Origin: Actinomadura oligospora ATCC 43269
GTDB lineage: Bacteria; Actinomycetota; Actinomycetes; Streptosporangiales; Streptosporangiaceae
Assembly: GCF_000518265.1 (NCBI RefSeq)
Contig: NZ_JADG01000007.1
Location: 372,001-436,000, forward strand
Length of the DNA stretch: 64,000 nucleotides
Direction: 5' to 3'
The position numbers and the translations under genes are program-made. Position 1 is the stretch's first letter. Each line of letters opens with the position of its first letter. A model generated the notes under the pieces. That model had not been told where the DNA came from. It did no database searches and was given only the letters and a program-made list of their open reading frames with translations. Shown piece by piece: positions 38,319 through 47,335 of the stretch.

Positions 38319-38356
38319 CCGAAGGCCCTGCGGCCAGGGGGCTGCAGGGCCTTCGG
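38319..38356. terminator. 13-bp hairpin between 38368 gene and the VWA operon
   Basis: A perfect 13-bp stem (38319-38331 with 38344-38356) and a 12-nt loop lie just beyond the stop of the 144-residue protein. It separates that transcript from the promoter region of the VWA operon. Confidence 0.7.
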
Positions 38357-38367
38357 GACGTGGGACG

Positions 38368-38802
38368 TCAGGCGGCGTCGAGTGCGACCTCGATCTTGTG
38401 GGCCATCGCGGTGCGGGCGGGGCCGCCGCCGCGGCGGCGGGACTCCAGGGCCGCCTGGACGGCGGTCCGGATGGTGAGGCGGAAGTTCTCGACCTCGTCC
38501 GGGGCCTTCTCGCGGAGGACGGCCATCGAGCGGGTGAGCGCGGGAAGGACCTGGTCGGCGAGGTCGGCGGTGCTCCTGCCGCCGAGGTGCAGGCCCTTCG
38601 GCTTGGCGGAGAGGACGTGTCCGACGAGGCCGGTCGCGGACGAGAGGGCCTTGCCGGCGGCGATGCCCGCCTTGGTCGAGGAGACGGCGCCGGGGTCGGC
38701 CGAGGCCATCAGCCCGGTTACGCCGTGGGCGGCGGTCATCAGGGTGAGCCGCTCGTCCGCGGTCAGGACGCTCGCGGTGGCGGTGGTGTGCGTGGTGGTC
38801 AT
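38368..38802 (-). CDS. hypothetical alanine-rich protein
   Basis: The 144-residue protein has no family that I recognise. It is predicted to be mostly helical ('ERLTLMTAAHGVTGLMASAD', 'NFRLTIRTAVQAALESRRRG') with no transmembrane segment or signal peptide. It follows the MFS gene by 40 bp and has its own GGAG ribosome-binding site, so it is probably cotranscribed with the efflux pump. Its composition matches its neighbours. Confidence 0.6.
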   Translation of the reverse strand: MTTTHTTATASVLTADERLTLMTAAHGVTGLMASADPGAVSSTKAGIAAGKALSSATGLVGHVLSAKPKGLHLGGRSTADLADQVLPALTRSMAVLREKAPDEVENFRLTIRTAVQAALESRRRGGGPARTAMAHKIEVALDAA

Positions 38803-38842
38803 TTCGGGTCTCCGTTCTCGTTGACGTGCGGATGGTCAGTGG

Positions 38843-40309
38843 TCAGTGGTCGGCGCGGGCCTGCTTGGGGAGGAGGAACGCGGCGACGAAGCTGGCCGCG
38901 AGCAGGGCGACGACGGTCCAGAGGGTGGCGTCCATCGCGTGCCGGAAGGCGGGGCCGGACGCGGTGAGGTGCTCGCCCAGGCGGTCGAAGAAGACGGTGC
39001 CGAGGACGGCGGCGCCGAGAGCGCTGCCGAGCTGCTGGACGGCGGTGAGCGTGCCGCCCGCGGCGCCGGTCTCGTGCGGCTCGACACCGGCGAGGACGAT
39101 GTCGAAGAAGGGCGCCATGAGCAGGCCCATGCCGAGTCCGGTGACGATCAGGGCGGGGGCGAGCTGCCACGGGCTGACGCCGAACCCGGCGAGGTGCAGG
39201 GTGAGGACGATGCCCGCCACACCGGCCGCCATGACGATCGCTCCGGCGTGGATGACGTGGCGGCCGAAGCGGGCGACGGCCTGGGCGGCGCCGAACCCGG
39301 CGATCATGCCGAGCGACCAGGGGATCTGCGCGAGGCCCGCCTTGAGGGGCGAGTAGCCGAGGCCGAGCTGGGTGTAGAGGGCGAAGACCAGGGCGAATCC
39401 TGTCATCCCGGAGAAGAACACCAGGCCGACGATGAGGCCGCCGCTGAAGCCGCGCTTGCGGAACAGGCTGGGCGTGACGAGCGGGTCGCCGCCCGAGCGC
39501 CGCACGCGCAGCTCGTACCAGACGAACAGGGCGAACACCGCGGCGGAGGCGGCCATCATCGCGAACGTCCAGGCGGGCCAGCCCTGCTCGCGGCCCTGCA
39601 CCAGCGGGTAGACGATCAGCCCGGCGCCGAGGGCGGCGAGCAGCGCGCCGACCAGGTCGAGGCGGCTGGCGTGCGAGGCGCGGGCCTCGGGGAGGAAGCG
39701 CAGTCCGGCGGCGACGGCGGCGAGGCCGAGCGGCAGGTTGATCAGGAAGATCATGCGCCAGCCCGTCCCGAACGGGTCGGCGTCGATGAGCCAGCCCGCG
39801 AGCACCGGGCCGCCGACCGAGGACAGGCCCATGATCGGTCCGAACAGGCCGAACGCGGCGCCCATCTCCTTGGGCGGGAACATCTCCTTGATCAGTCCGA
39901 GGCCCTGCGGCAGCATCAGCGCGCCGAACAGGCCCTGGAGCACCCGCGATCCGACGAGCATTTCGGGGGAGACCGCGAGGCCGCACAGCAGCGAGCCGAT
40001 CGTGAAGCCCGCCGCGCCGACGAGGAACATCCGCTTGCGTCCGTAGAGGTCGCCGAGCCGTCCGCCGGTGATCAGGCCGACGCCGAGGGCGAGGGTGTAT
40101 CCGGCGGAGAGCCACTGCAGGGTGCCCGCCGAGCCGCCGAGGTCGGCGCGGATGGTGGGGGCGGCGATCGTGGTGATCAGCGCGTCCAGCATGTCCAGGA
40201 TCTCGCCCGCGAGGATCACCAGCAGGGCGACCCAGCGCCAGCGGTAGAGCGTCTCGGGGACGGCGGCGACGGGCTCCGCGCCTGTGGTCTCTGTGGTCGT
40301 GGTGCTCAT
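38843..40309 (-). CDS. MFS efflux transporter, DHA2 (EmrB/QacA) family
   Basis: A 488-residue protein with about 14 hydrophobic helices. The DHA motif A is seen in 'GGRLGDLYGRKRMFLVGAAG', and motif C-like 'LSSVGGPVLAGWLI' marks an antiporter. Such pumps export drugs or metabolites with proton influx. The gene is divergent from a TetR regulator, with operator-like repeats between them, so it is most likely the regulator's target. Confidence 0.9.
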   Translation of the reverse strand: MSTTTTETTGAEPVAAVPETLYRWRWVALLVILAGEILDMLDALITTIAAPTIRADLGGSAGTLQWLSAGYTLALGVGLITGGRLGDLYGRKRMFLVGAAGFTIGSLLCGLAVSPEMLVGSRVLQGLFGALMLPQGLGLIKEMFPPKEMGAAFGLFGPIMGLSSVGGPVLAGWLIDADPFGTGWRMIFLINLPLGLAAVAAGLRFLPEARASHASRLDLVGALLAALGAGLIVYPLVQGREQGWPAWTFAMMAASAAVFALFVWYELRVRRSGGDPLVTPSLFRKRGFSGGLIVGLVFFSGMTGFALVFALYTQLGLGYSPLKAGLAQIPWSLGMIAGFGAAQAVARFGRHVIHAGAIVMAAGVAGIVLTLHLAGFGVSPWQLAPALIVTGLGMGLLMAPFFDIVLAGVEPHETGAAGGTLTAVQQLGSALGAAVLGTVFFDRLGEHLTASGPAFRHAMDATLWTVVALLAASFVAAFLLPKQARADH

Positions 40310-40331
40310 GGCGGCCTCTCGTGAGCTGGGG

Positions 40332-40419
40332 CGAACGCCGTTCGTTGGCTGACGAACACCGTTCTATGCTCCGATCGACGTTCGTGTCAAGTACGCCATT
40401 CGCTGTCTAGTACGATGTT
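40332..40419. promoter_or_regulatory. TetR operator region between MFS and TetR genes
   Basis: Two near-identical dyads, CGAACGCCGTTCG (40332-40344) and CGAACACCGTTC (40353-40364), 21 bp apart, are followed by related half-sites (GACGTTCG at 40377-40384 and GATGTTCG near 40414). This is the expected arrangement of binding sites for the divergently encoded TetR. Confidence 0.7.
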
Positions 40420-40463
40420 CGTGGACGGTCGGCGGTGATCGTCCCGGACGAGGGAGAGCGCGG

Positions 40464-41270
40464 ATGGCGACTCAGGAGGACTCCGGACGCAGGCCCCGGG
40501 CGCGGGCGGCGGCGAGCACGGGCGGGGACGCCCCGGCCGCGTCCCTTCCGGTGCCCGCGTGGCGCAAGCAGCGCAAGGGCGCGCCGGTCGGCCCGGCGAA
40601 GCAGCCGCTCAGCCAGGACCTCATCGTCGAGACGGCGATCCGGATCCTGGACGCCGAGGGCCTCGACGGCCTCAGCATGCGCCGCGTCGCGCAGGAGCTC
40701 GACACCGGTCCGGCCTCGCTCTACGCACACGTCTCCAACAAGGAGGAGCTGCTCGCCATCATGTTCGACCGGATCTGCGGGGAGATCGAGCTCCCCGAGC
40801 CGGATCCGGCGCGCTGGCGCGAGCAGGTCAAGCAGGTCTCGTACGGGATCCACCAGGTGATGTCCGCCCACGCCGACATCGCGAGCGTGGCGCTCGGAGA
40901 CATCCCGACCGGGGTGAACGCGCTGCTCGTCAACGAGTGGCTGCTGACCGCCCTGCTGGGCGCGGGGATCCCGACGCACGCCGCGGTCTGGGGCGTCGAG
41001 CGCCTGTACCTCTACATCAACGCGGACGCGTACGAGGGATCGCTGCACATGACCCGGCGGCGGGCGACCGGCCTGTCGGAGCGGGAGTACATGGAGCGGT
41101 TCATCGGGCAGGTGCGGGAGTTCTTCCAGTCCCTCCCGGTGGACCGGTTCCCGTCCACGGTCGAGCACCTCGGGCCGATGCTGGCGATCGAGAGCACGGA
41201 CGGCGAGGACCGGTTCGAGTTCGGTCTCGAGATGATCCTGCGCGGGCTGGAGTCCTACCAGGAGCGGTGA
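40464..41270 (+). CDS. TetR/AcrR-family transcriptional regulator
   Basis: The 268-residue repressor has an unusually long N-terminus of about 50 residues and then the TetR helix-turn-helix ('LIVETAIRILDAEGLDGLSM', 'RRVAQELDTGPASLYAHVSN'). The C-terminal ligand domain is of the TetR_C type ('HQVMSAHADIASVALGDIPT'). It most probably represses the divergent DHA2 pump until an exported compound binds. The ATG at 40464 follows GGGAGAG. Confidence 0.88.
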   Translation: MATQEDSGRRPRARAAASTGGDAPAASLPVPAWRKQRKGAPVGPAKQPLSQDLIVETAIRILDAEGLDGLSMRRVAQELDTGPASLYAHVSNKEELLAIMFDRICGEIELPEPDPARWREQVKQVSYGIHQVMSAHADIASVALGDIPTGVNALLVNEWLLTALLGAGIPTHAAVWGVERLYLYINADAYEGSLHMTRRRATGLSEREYMERFIGQVREFFQSLPVDRFPSTVEHLGPMLAIESTDGEDRFEFGLEMILRGLESYQER

Positions 41271-41415
41271 CCTGCGGTTTCGGGCCTTCGCGGGCGTCGG
41301 TGGAAGTTCTTGGAGAAAACTTCGCGGACGTGTCGATCCGGCCGTTCACCCGTTCGACCTATGGGTGAAGGGCCGGAACGCAGGCCCGGGAAACGGACAG
41401 ACGAGGGAGACAGCC

Positions 41416-41835
41416 GTGAAGTACATGATGATCATGCGCGCCACCGACGAGGGCTACGCCTCGATGGCGGACGCCGACTTCGGCAAGATGCTGGAGATCG
41501 TCGGCCGGTACAACGAGGAGCTGATCAGGGCGGGCGTGCTGGTCGCCGCCGAGGGACTGGCGGACGCCGACGAGGGCGTCGTCGTCGACCACTCGGCCGA
41601 GCCGCCGATCGTGACCGACGGCCCGTACGGCGAGACCAAGGAGCTGTTCGGCGGCTTCTACATCCTCAACGTGGCGTCCAAGGAGGAGGCCGTCGAGTGG
41701 GCCAGGCGGTCGCCGCTGACCGGTCCGGGCTTCAAGACCGAGATCCGCCGCGTCACGACGATCGACGAGTTCCCGCAGGACAACGAGTGGGTCCGCAAGG
41801 AGCGGGCGTGGCGCGAGTCCACGGGACAGCTCTGA
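41416..41835 (+). CDS. YCII-related (DGPF-domain) protein
   Basis: The 139-residue protein has the family signature 'IVTDGPYGETKELFGGFYIL' and 'WARRSPLTGPGFKTEIRRV'. The role of DGPF proteins is not fixed biochemically, but they are regular genomic partners of ECF42 sigma factors. The next gene is such a sigma factor, only one base after this stop. GTG start at 41416 with GAGGGAGA upstream. Confidence 0.88.
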   Translation: MKYMMIMRATDEGYASMADADFGKMLEIVGRYNEELIRAGVLVAAEGLADADEGVVVDHSAEPPIVTDGPYGETKELFGGFYILNVASKEEAVEWARRSPLTGPGFKTEIRRVTTIDEFPQDNEWVRKERAWRESTGQL

Positions 41836-41836
41836 G

Positions 41837-43261
41837 ATGACCGGTTCCGACGAGCGTCCCCCGTCCGGCCGTGACGGTGATGCCGCTGGCGATTGGGCGG
41901 CCGGGCTCGCTTCGGGGCACATCGCGGCCGCCATGGCGGGGGACGCCCTGGCGGCCTGGGGCGAGCGTGCCGCTGGGGCGTCGGGGAGCGGGCGGGAGGC
42001 AGTGGCGGCGGTCTGGCGGATCGAGTCCGCGCGGATCGTCGGCGCGCTCGCCCGCTACACCGGGGATTTCGCGCTCGCCGAGGACCTCGCCCAGGAGGCG
42101 CTGGCGGAGGCGCTGGTCACCTGGCCGCGCGACGGTGTGCCGCGCAGTCCGGCCGGGTGGTTGCTGACGGTCGGACGGCGGCGCGCGATCGACGCGTTCC
42201 GCCGCCGTTCCGCCCTGGACGACCGGTACGCCTCCCTGGCCCGCGAGCTGGGTGAGGGAGGCGCCGTGTCGGGGGCCGCGCCCGCCGATCCCGTCCGGGA
42301 CGCCGACGCGGTGCTGTGGGATCCGGACCAGATCGACGACGACGTCCTGGCGCTGATGTTCGTGGCGTGCCATCCCGTCCTGTCGCGGGAGGCGCGGGTG
42401 GCGCTGACGCTGCGCGTCGTCGGCGGTCTGACCAGCGACGAGATCGCGCGGGCGGTGCTCGCGCCGACCGCGACCGTCCAGGCGCGGATCACCCGGGCGA
42501 AGAGGACCCTCGCGGCGGCGGGGGTGCCGTTCGCGCAGCCCGCGGCGGACGAGCGGGCCGCGCGGCTCGGCTCGGTGCTGAGCGTGATCTACGTGATCTT
42601 CACCGAGGGGTCGTCGGCGAGCTCGGGCGACGAGGTGATCCGGTTCGACCTGGCCGCGGAGGCGCTGCGGCTCGCGCGGGTGCTGAGCCGCCTGGTTCCG
42701 GACGAGCCGGAAGTGCACGGCCTGCTGGCCCTGCTCGAGCTGACCGCCGCCCGGTTCCCCGCCCGGACCGGCCCGGACGGTGGTCCGGTGCTGCTCGAGC
42801 ATCAGGACCGTGGCCGCTGGGACCAGGGCGCGATCCGTCGCGGACGCGCCGCGCTCGCGGTGGCCGAGCGGCTCGGGCGCGGTTTCGGCGCGTACGGACT
42901 GCAGGCGGCGATCGCCGAGTGCCACGCGGTCGCGCCGTCCGTCGGGGAGACGGACTGGGAGCGGATCGTCCAGATCTACCAGGCGCTCGGCGGGCTCGCG
43001 CCGTCCCCGGTCGTCGAGCTGAACCGGGCCGTCGCGGTCTCGATGGCGCGCGGCCCGGCCGCCGCCCTCCCGATCGTGGACGACCTGGTCAGGGCCGGGA
43101 CGCTGGGGAACTCGCACCTGCTGCCGAGCGTCCGGGGCGAGCTGCTCACCCGCCTCGGACGCGCCGACGAGGCCCGTGTCGACCTGGAGCACGCGGTGAA
43201 ACTGTGCGCGAACGACCGGGACCGCGCGCTTCTGGAGAGCAAGCTCGACGCTCTCGGCTGA
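41837..43261 (+). CDS. ECF42-group RNA polymerase sigma factor with C-terminal TPR-like domain
   Basis: This 474-residue sigma factor has region 2 at about residues 60-130 ('GDFALAEDLAQEALAEALVT', 'SPAGWLLTVGRRRAIDAFRR') and region 4 near 190-230 ('GLTSDEIARAVLAPTATVQA'). A long C-terminal extension of about 240 residues follows ('VIYVIFTEGSSASSGDEVIR' onward) with helical TPR-like repeats. ECF42 members lack an anti-sigma factor and use this C-terminal domain for control, together with DGPF proteins. The first 55 residues look like an added extension, and a later start is possible. Confidence 0.88.
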   Translation: MTGSDERPPSGRDGDAAGDWAAGLASGHIAAAMAGDALAAWGERAAGASGSGREAVAAVWRIESARIVGALARYTGDFALAEDLAQEALAEALVTWPRDGVPRSPAGWLLTVGRRRAIDAFRRRSALDDRYASLARELGEGGAVSGAAPADPVRDADAVLWDPDQIDDDVLALMFVACHPVLSREARVALTLRVVGGLTSDEIARAVLAPTATVQARITRAKRTLAAAGVPFAQPAADERAARLGSVLSVIYVIFTEGSSASSGDEVIRFDLAAEALRLARVLSRLVPDEPEVHGLLALLELTAARFPARTGPDGGPVLLEHQDRGRWDQGAIRRGRAALAVAERLGRGFGAYGLQAAIAECHAVAPSVGETDWERIVQIYQALGGLAPSPVVELNRAVAVSMARGPAAALPIVDDLVRAGTLGNSHLLPSVRGELLTRLGRADEARVDLEHAVKLCANDRDRALLESKLDALG

Positions 43262-43292
43262 CCGGGACGCTCTCGGCCGACCGGGATTCCGG

Positions 43293-43610
43293 TCAGCCCT
43301 TTTCCGGTGGGAGCCGGACGACGGCGGTCCCGGTGTCGAGGTTGATGCGTGTCCGGGGTGGAGCGCCGTCGGTCTCGTCGTCCCGCATCATGAGCGACGA
43401 GGCCTTCTGATCCTGCTGGTGGCGGTGCGTGCCGTGGAAGAACGCGCCGAGTTCGCCGACCGCGACCGCCGAGATGGGACGTCCGGTGTCGTCCTTCCGC
43501 CAGGGCAGGCGGAAGCGGCGATTCGCCCACCAGCCGAGGTGGTCGAGGACGGCGAACGTGATCAGCCCGAGCACGAACGCGGGGACCGACATGAAGGCGA
43601 CGAGTGCCAC
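43293..43610 (-). CDS. small membrane protein, DUF6191-like
   Basis: The 105-residue protein has one N-terminal transmembrane helix ('VAFMSVPAFVLGLITFAVLD') and a cytoplasmic tail with 'HGTHRHQQDQKASSLMMRDD', typical of the actinobacterial DUF6191 group. Function unknown. GTG start. It is convergent with the sigma factor gene. Confidence 0.65.
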   Translation of the reverse strand: MALVAFMSVPAFVLGLITFAVLDHLGWWANRRFRLPWRKDDTGRPISAVAVGELGAFFHGTHRHQQDQKASSLMMRDDETDGAPPRTRINLDTGTAVVRLPPEKG

Positions 43611-43652
43611 GCCTGATCAACGAGCGCGACCCCGTCTCGGTTTCGCTTCCGG

Positions 43653-44549
43653 CTACTTTTCGAAGGCGGACTTTTCGAAGGCGGGCTTCAGGACGTCCTC
43701 GCACCACTGACGGAAGGACGTGGGGCTTCCGGCTTCGGGGGTGCGCGGCCGGGCGTGGTAGATGCCGTCCCGGTCGATGGCCCTCACCATGTCGATCAGG
43801 CCCTGCGCCGCCGCCTCGCTCCTTCCGTGCCCGGTCATGGTGGCCTTCTGCTCCTCGAACGAGATCTGCTGGAAGCGGATCGGACGGCCGAGGACCTCCG
43901 TCATGACGCGGGCCATGTCATCGGCGGAGAGGTCCTCCGGGCCGAGCACCGGGACGCCCTCCTGGCCCTCCCAGGTCGGGTCGAGCAGGAGGCGCGCGGC
44001 GACGGCGGCGATGTCGCGGGTGGCGACGGTGGGTTGCTTGCGGTCCGGCGTGACGGGTGAGGCGAAGACGCCCGTGACCTTGAGGGACGGGACGTTCCGC
44101 AGCATGTTCTCCATGAATCCCGGCAGGTCGAGGGCGCGATAGCGGACGCCGGTCGCCTTGATCATCTCGTCCATTGCGAGGCTCGCGGAGATCTGGCCCG
44201 CGTTCTGGGCGACGCCGCGTCCGAGCGTGGAGACGGCGACGACGCGCGCGACGCCGGTCTCGGTGAGGGCTTCACAGAAGGGGCGGGTGAAGTCGCGGAA
44301 GTAGTCCTCGACGTTCGGCGTGGTGAGGTCCGGTGGGAGGAGCCAGAACACGCTGTCCGCGTTGGTGAGCGCCTTGGCGAGGACGTCCTTGTCGCTGTGC
44401 GAACCCTGAATGACCTCGGCGTTCTCGCGCACGCGCGCGGGGAGCCGGGCCGGGTCGCGGGCGATGACGCGGACGGGAGCGTCCGCGTCCATGAGGATGT
44501 CGAGGACCTGGCGGCCGATCTGGCCGGTCGGAGCCGTGACGACGATCAT
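43653..44549 (-). CDS. NmrA-like NAD(P)-binding family protein
   Basis: The 298-residue atypical short-chain dehydrogenase has the N-terminal nucleotide motif 'VVTAPTGQIGRQVLDILMDA' and 'VIARDPARL'. 'AVSTLGRGVA' follows, then 'MDEMIKATGVRYRALDLPGF'. NmrA-like proteins act as redox sensors or oxidoreductases. The last nine residues, AFEKSAFEK, come from a 15-bp tandem duplication in the gene end. The ATG has GGAGG upstream. It is divergent from a LysR gene that may control it. Confidence 0.85.
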   Translation of the reverse strand: MIVVTAPTGQIGRQVLDILMDADAPVRVIARDPARLPARVRENAEVIQGSHSDKDVLAKALTNADSVFWLLPPDLTTPNVEDYFRDFTRPFCEALTETGVARVVAVSTLGRGVAQNAGQISASLAMDEMIKATGVRYRALDLPGFMENMLRNVPSLKVTGVFASPVTPDRKQPTVATRDIAAVAARLLLDPTWEGQEGVPVLGPEDLSADDMARVMTEVLGRPIRFQQISFEEQKATMTGHGRSEAAAQGLIDMVRAIDRDGIYHARPRTPEAGSPTSFRQWCEDVLKPAFEKSAFEK

Positions 44550-44645
44550 TGGTGAACCTCCGGAAAAGGGGATGCACCGGTCAGCCAACCCGGACCTTCG
44601 GGGAACCTGAAGGACCGCTTCGATCGCGATTGATACCCTCCGGAT

Positions 44646-45593
44646 ATGAGTGATCTGGAGGTGCGGCAACTCCGGTACTTCGTCGCGGTCGCGGAGGAGC
44701 TTCACTTCGGCCGCGCTGCCGCGCGCCTGGGGATGGCGCAGCCGCCGCTGTCCCGGGCCATCCGCGAGCTCGAACGTCAGCTGGGAGTCAAACTGCTAGA
44801 ACGCACCACGCGGAGCGTCCTGCTGACGCCTGCTGGTGAGGCTCTCTTGCGGGACGCCCGAGCCGTCCTCGAATCGGTAGGCGCAGCCGGACGGCGAGCG
44901 CGCCACGCGGGGCAGCCAAAGCCTCGGTTGCGGCTCGCGCTGAAAGCCGACGCCGATGGCGGCATGCTGTCCGCGATCCTGGCCATGTACCAGCAGGAGG
45001 ACGCCGCGCTGCCGGTGGAGCTGGTCTGGGGCGGACGCGATGAGCAGTCCCAGGCGTTGCGGGACGGCCGCGCCGACGTCGCCCTGCTGCTCAGCCCGTT
45101 CGACGAGCGTGGGCTGGACGCCGAGCCGCTGCGCACCGAGCCGCGGCTGGCGGTTCTGGCGGCGGACGATCCGCTGGCCGCGCGCACGAGCCTGGTGCTC
45201 GCCGACCTGTCCGGACGGCTGCTGCCGGACGGGTCGCCCGCCGTCCCCGGCGAGACGCCTCCCGCGTTCACCGAACGACAGGTCAGGGCGGAGGAGCGGG
45301 GGCTCGTCGCCGAACCCCGTCCACCAGTGTCCGACCTGACGCAGGTCTTCCGGCTCGTGGAGCTCGGCTGCGTCGTCTGCCTCCTGCCCGCGTGGGTGAC
45401 GCGCGCCTACCCGCGTGCCGAACTCGCGTACATCCCGGTCGTGGACGTCCCGCCTGCGGTTCTGTCGGTCGGCTGGCCGCGCGACGCGCGCTCTCCGGCG
45501 ACCGCGGCGTTCGTCCGCGCCGCTCAGGCTGCCTTCGAGTCCGTCGCCGCCCCGCCGTCCGCCGAACCGGCACCCACACTCAGGCACCCGTAG
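44646..45593 (+). CDS. LysR-family transcriptional regulator
   Basis: The 315-residue regulator has the LysR helix-turn-helix at residues 5-63 ('[20 protein letters not shown]', 'AQPPLSRAIRELERQLGVKL') and a substrate-binding domain. It is divergent from the NmrA-like gene across 96 bp containing the partial dyad CCTTC-N9-GAAGG. This is the usual layout of a LysR regulator and its target. The inducer is unknown. Confidence 0.9.
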   Translation: MSDLEVRQLRYFVAVAEELHFGRAAARLGMAQPPLSRAIRELERQLGVKLLERTTRSVLLTPAGEALLRDARAVLESVGAAGRRARHAGQPKPRLRLALKADADGGMLSAILAMYQQEDAALPVELVWGGRDEQSQALRDGRADVALLLSPFDERGLDAEPLRTEPRLAVLAADDPLAARTSLVLADLSGRLLPDGSPAVPGETPPAFTERQVRAEERGLVAEPRPPVSDLTQVFRLVELGCVVCLLPAWVTRAYPRAELAYIPVVDVPPAVLSVGWPRDARSPATAAFVRAAQAAFESVAAPPSAEPAPTLRHP

Positions 45594-45708
45594 CCGCACG
45601 CACGCCCCACGCACGCCCCACGCGGGACGGACGGCGCACGTAAGGCGCGCGGCGGACGGCGCACGCGGGGCGGTTGGCGAGCGGCGAGCGAGCGGCGAGT
45701 GCGGACGG

Positions 45709-47184
45709 TCAGCGGGTGGTGGGCTTGCGGGGGGTGCGGAGCAGGAAGAACGCGATCAGGACGACGACCAGGACGGTCAGCGCGACGTCCACGCCGATGG
45801 CCAGGCGCATGCCGGACAGCAGGTCGGACGCGGCGGTCGAGGAGCCCGTGCGGGCCGCGGCGACGGAGCTGATCAGCGGGATGCCGAGGGTGAACGCGAT
45901 CTGCTGGGACATCGTGGTGAGTCCGGTCGCGAGGCCCTGCTCGTCGTCCGGCAGGCCGGACGTGGCGGTGACCGTGAACGCGACGATCCCGTAGACGTGG
46001 CCGAAGAAACCGATCGCGCTGGTCACCAGCACGAGCGTCAGGCCGGTGCCGCGGTCGGTGCCGAGCGCGAGCAGCGCCAGGTTGGACGCCGCCTGGACGG
46101 CGAGGCCGAGCACGAGGCTCGCGTGCGCGCCGATGCGTCCGATCAGGCGCGGGCCGATGACGCCCGCGATCGCGGCGGTCACCCCGGGGACGCCGAAGAC
46201 CAGGCCGGTGACCAGCGCCGAGTAGCCGAGGACGTTCTGCAGGTAGAGGGTCAGCAGGAAGACCATCGCGGTCTCCATCGCGAAGACGGTGAAGCCTCCG
46301 AGGTTGCCCCAGCCGACCGTCCGCTTGGTGAGGACGCGCACCGACGCCAGTGGCTCGGCGGCGCGGGTTTCGACCAGGCCGAAAAGGGCGAGCAGTAGGA
46401 CTCCGGCGGCGATCGCGACGAGTGCGACCGGATCGGTCCAGCCTGCGTGGCCCGCCCTGGTCACGCCGTAGACCAGGCTGAGCAGGCCGCCGGTCACCGT
46501 GACCGCGCCGGGGACGTCCAGGCGCACCGGGGAACGGCCGCGGTCGGCGGCGAGCAGGAGGGGCGCGGCGACCAGCAGGACGGCCGCGACCGGCGCGTTC
46601 ACCAGGAACGTCCAGCGCCAGCTCAGCCCCTGGGTGAGGACGCCGCCGAACAGGGCTCCGGCGGCGAACCCGGCGGCCATGAGCGCGCCGTTCAGGCCGA
46701 GCGCGCGGCGGCGTAGCGGTCCCTCCGGAAAAGAGGTGGTGAGCAGTGACAGCGCGGCCGGGGTGGCGATGGCTGTCGCGAGTCCTTGCAGGACCCGGCC
46801 GGTCAGCAGCATGGTCTGGCCGTTCGACAGGCCGCCGACCAGGGAGCCGGCGGTGAGCAGGAGCAGTCCGGCCATGAACATGCGACGGCGGCCGAAAAGG
46901 TCGGCGACGCGTCCGAAAAGCAGGGTGAAGCCGGCGGCGGGCAGCGCGAACGCGGTGGCGATCCACTGCAGGCCGCCGAGCGACAGGTCCAGCGCGCGGC
47001 CGATGTCCGGCAGCGCGACGTTCAGGATGGAGAAGTCGACCGCCAGCATGAACTGCGCGCCGAGCAGCAGTGTCAGCACGAGTCTCTGCCGCCCGGACAT
47101 CCGGTCGGACGTCGTGGTCGCGGGTGTGGTCGGCGTGGCGTCCGCGATGATCGCGGCGCCCGGGGGTTCGGTCAGGGCGGACAT
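45709..47184 (-). CDS. MFS transporter, DHA2 (EmrB/QacA) family
   Basis: A 491-residue protein with about 14 transmembrane helices, including 'LLLGAQFMLAVDFSILNVAL' (motif D1), 'FGRVADLFGRRRMFMAGLLL' (motif A) and repeated hydrophobic segments to the C-terminus. It probably exports a small molecule by proton antiport. The ATG at 47182-47184 is chosen; the frame upstream is not conserved. It is divergent from an XRE regulator. Confidence 0.88.
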   Translation of the reverse strand: MSALTEPPGAAIIADATPTTPATTTSDRMSGRQRLVLTLLLGAQFMLAVDFSILNVALPDIGRALDLSLGGLQWIATAFALPAAGFTLLFGRVADLFGRRRMFMAGLLLLTAGSLVGGLSNGQTMLLTGRVLQGLATAIATPAALSLLTTSFPEGPLRRRALGLNGALMAAGFAAGALFGGVLTQGLSWRWTFLVNAPVAAVLLVAAPLLLAADRGRSPVRLDVPGAVTVTGGLLSLVYGVTRAGHAGWTDPVALVAIAAGVLLLALFGLVETRAAEPLASVRVLTKRTVGWGNLGGFTVFAMETAMVFLLTLYLQNVLGYSALVTGLVFGVPGVTAAIAGVIGPRLIGRIGAHASLVLGLAVQAASNLALLALGTDRGTGLTLVLVTSAIGFFGHVYGIVAFTVTATSGLPDDEQGLATGLTTMSQQIAFTLGIPLISSVAAARTGSSTAASDLLSGMRLAIGVDVALTVLVVVLIAFFLLRTPRKPTTR

Positions 47185-47335
47185 GGCGGGTCCTTCGTCT
47201 GTGCTTCGCCGGGGGGGACGGTCCCGCCGGTCGCCGACGAATCTGCCGCGCCCTGTCCCGGCTACCCAGAACCCGCCGATTGGTACCACTGGCAGGGACA
47301 GGATTCCGCCCCTCACTCCGGACATACTGGACAGC

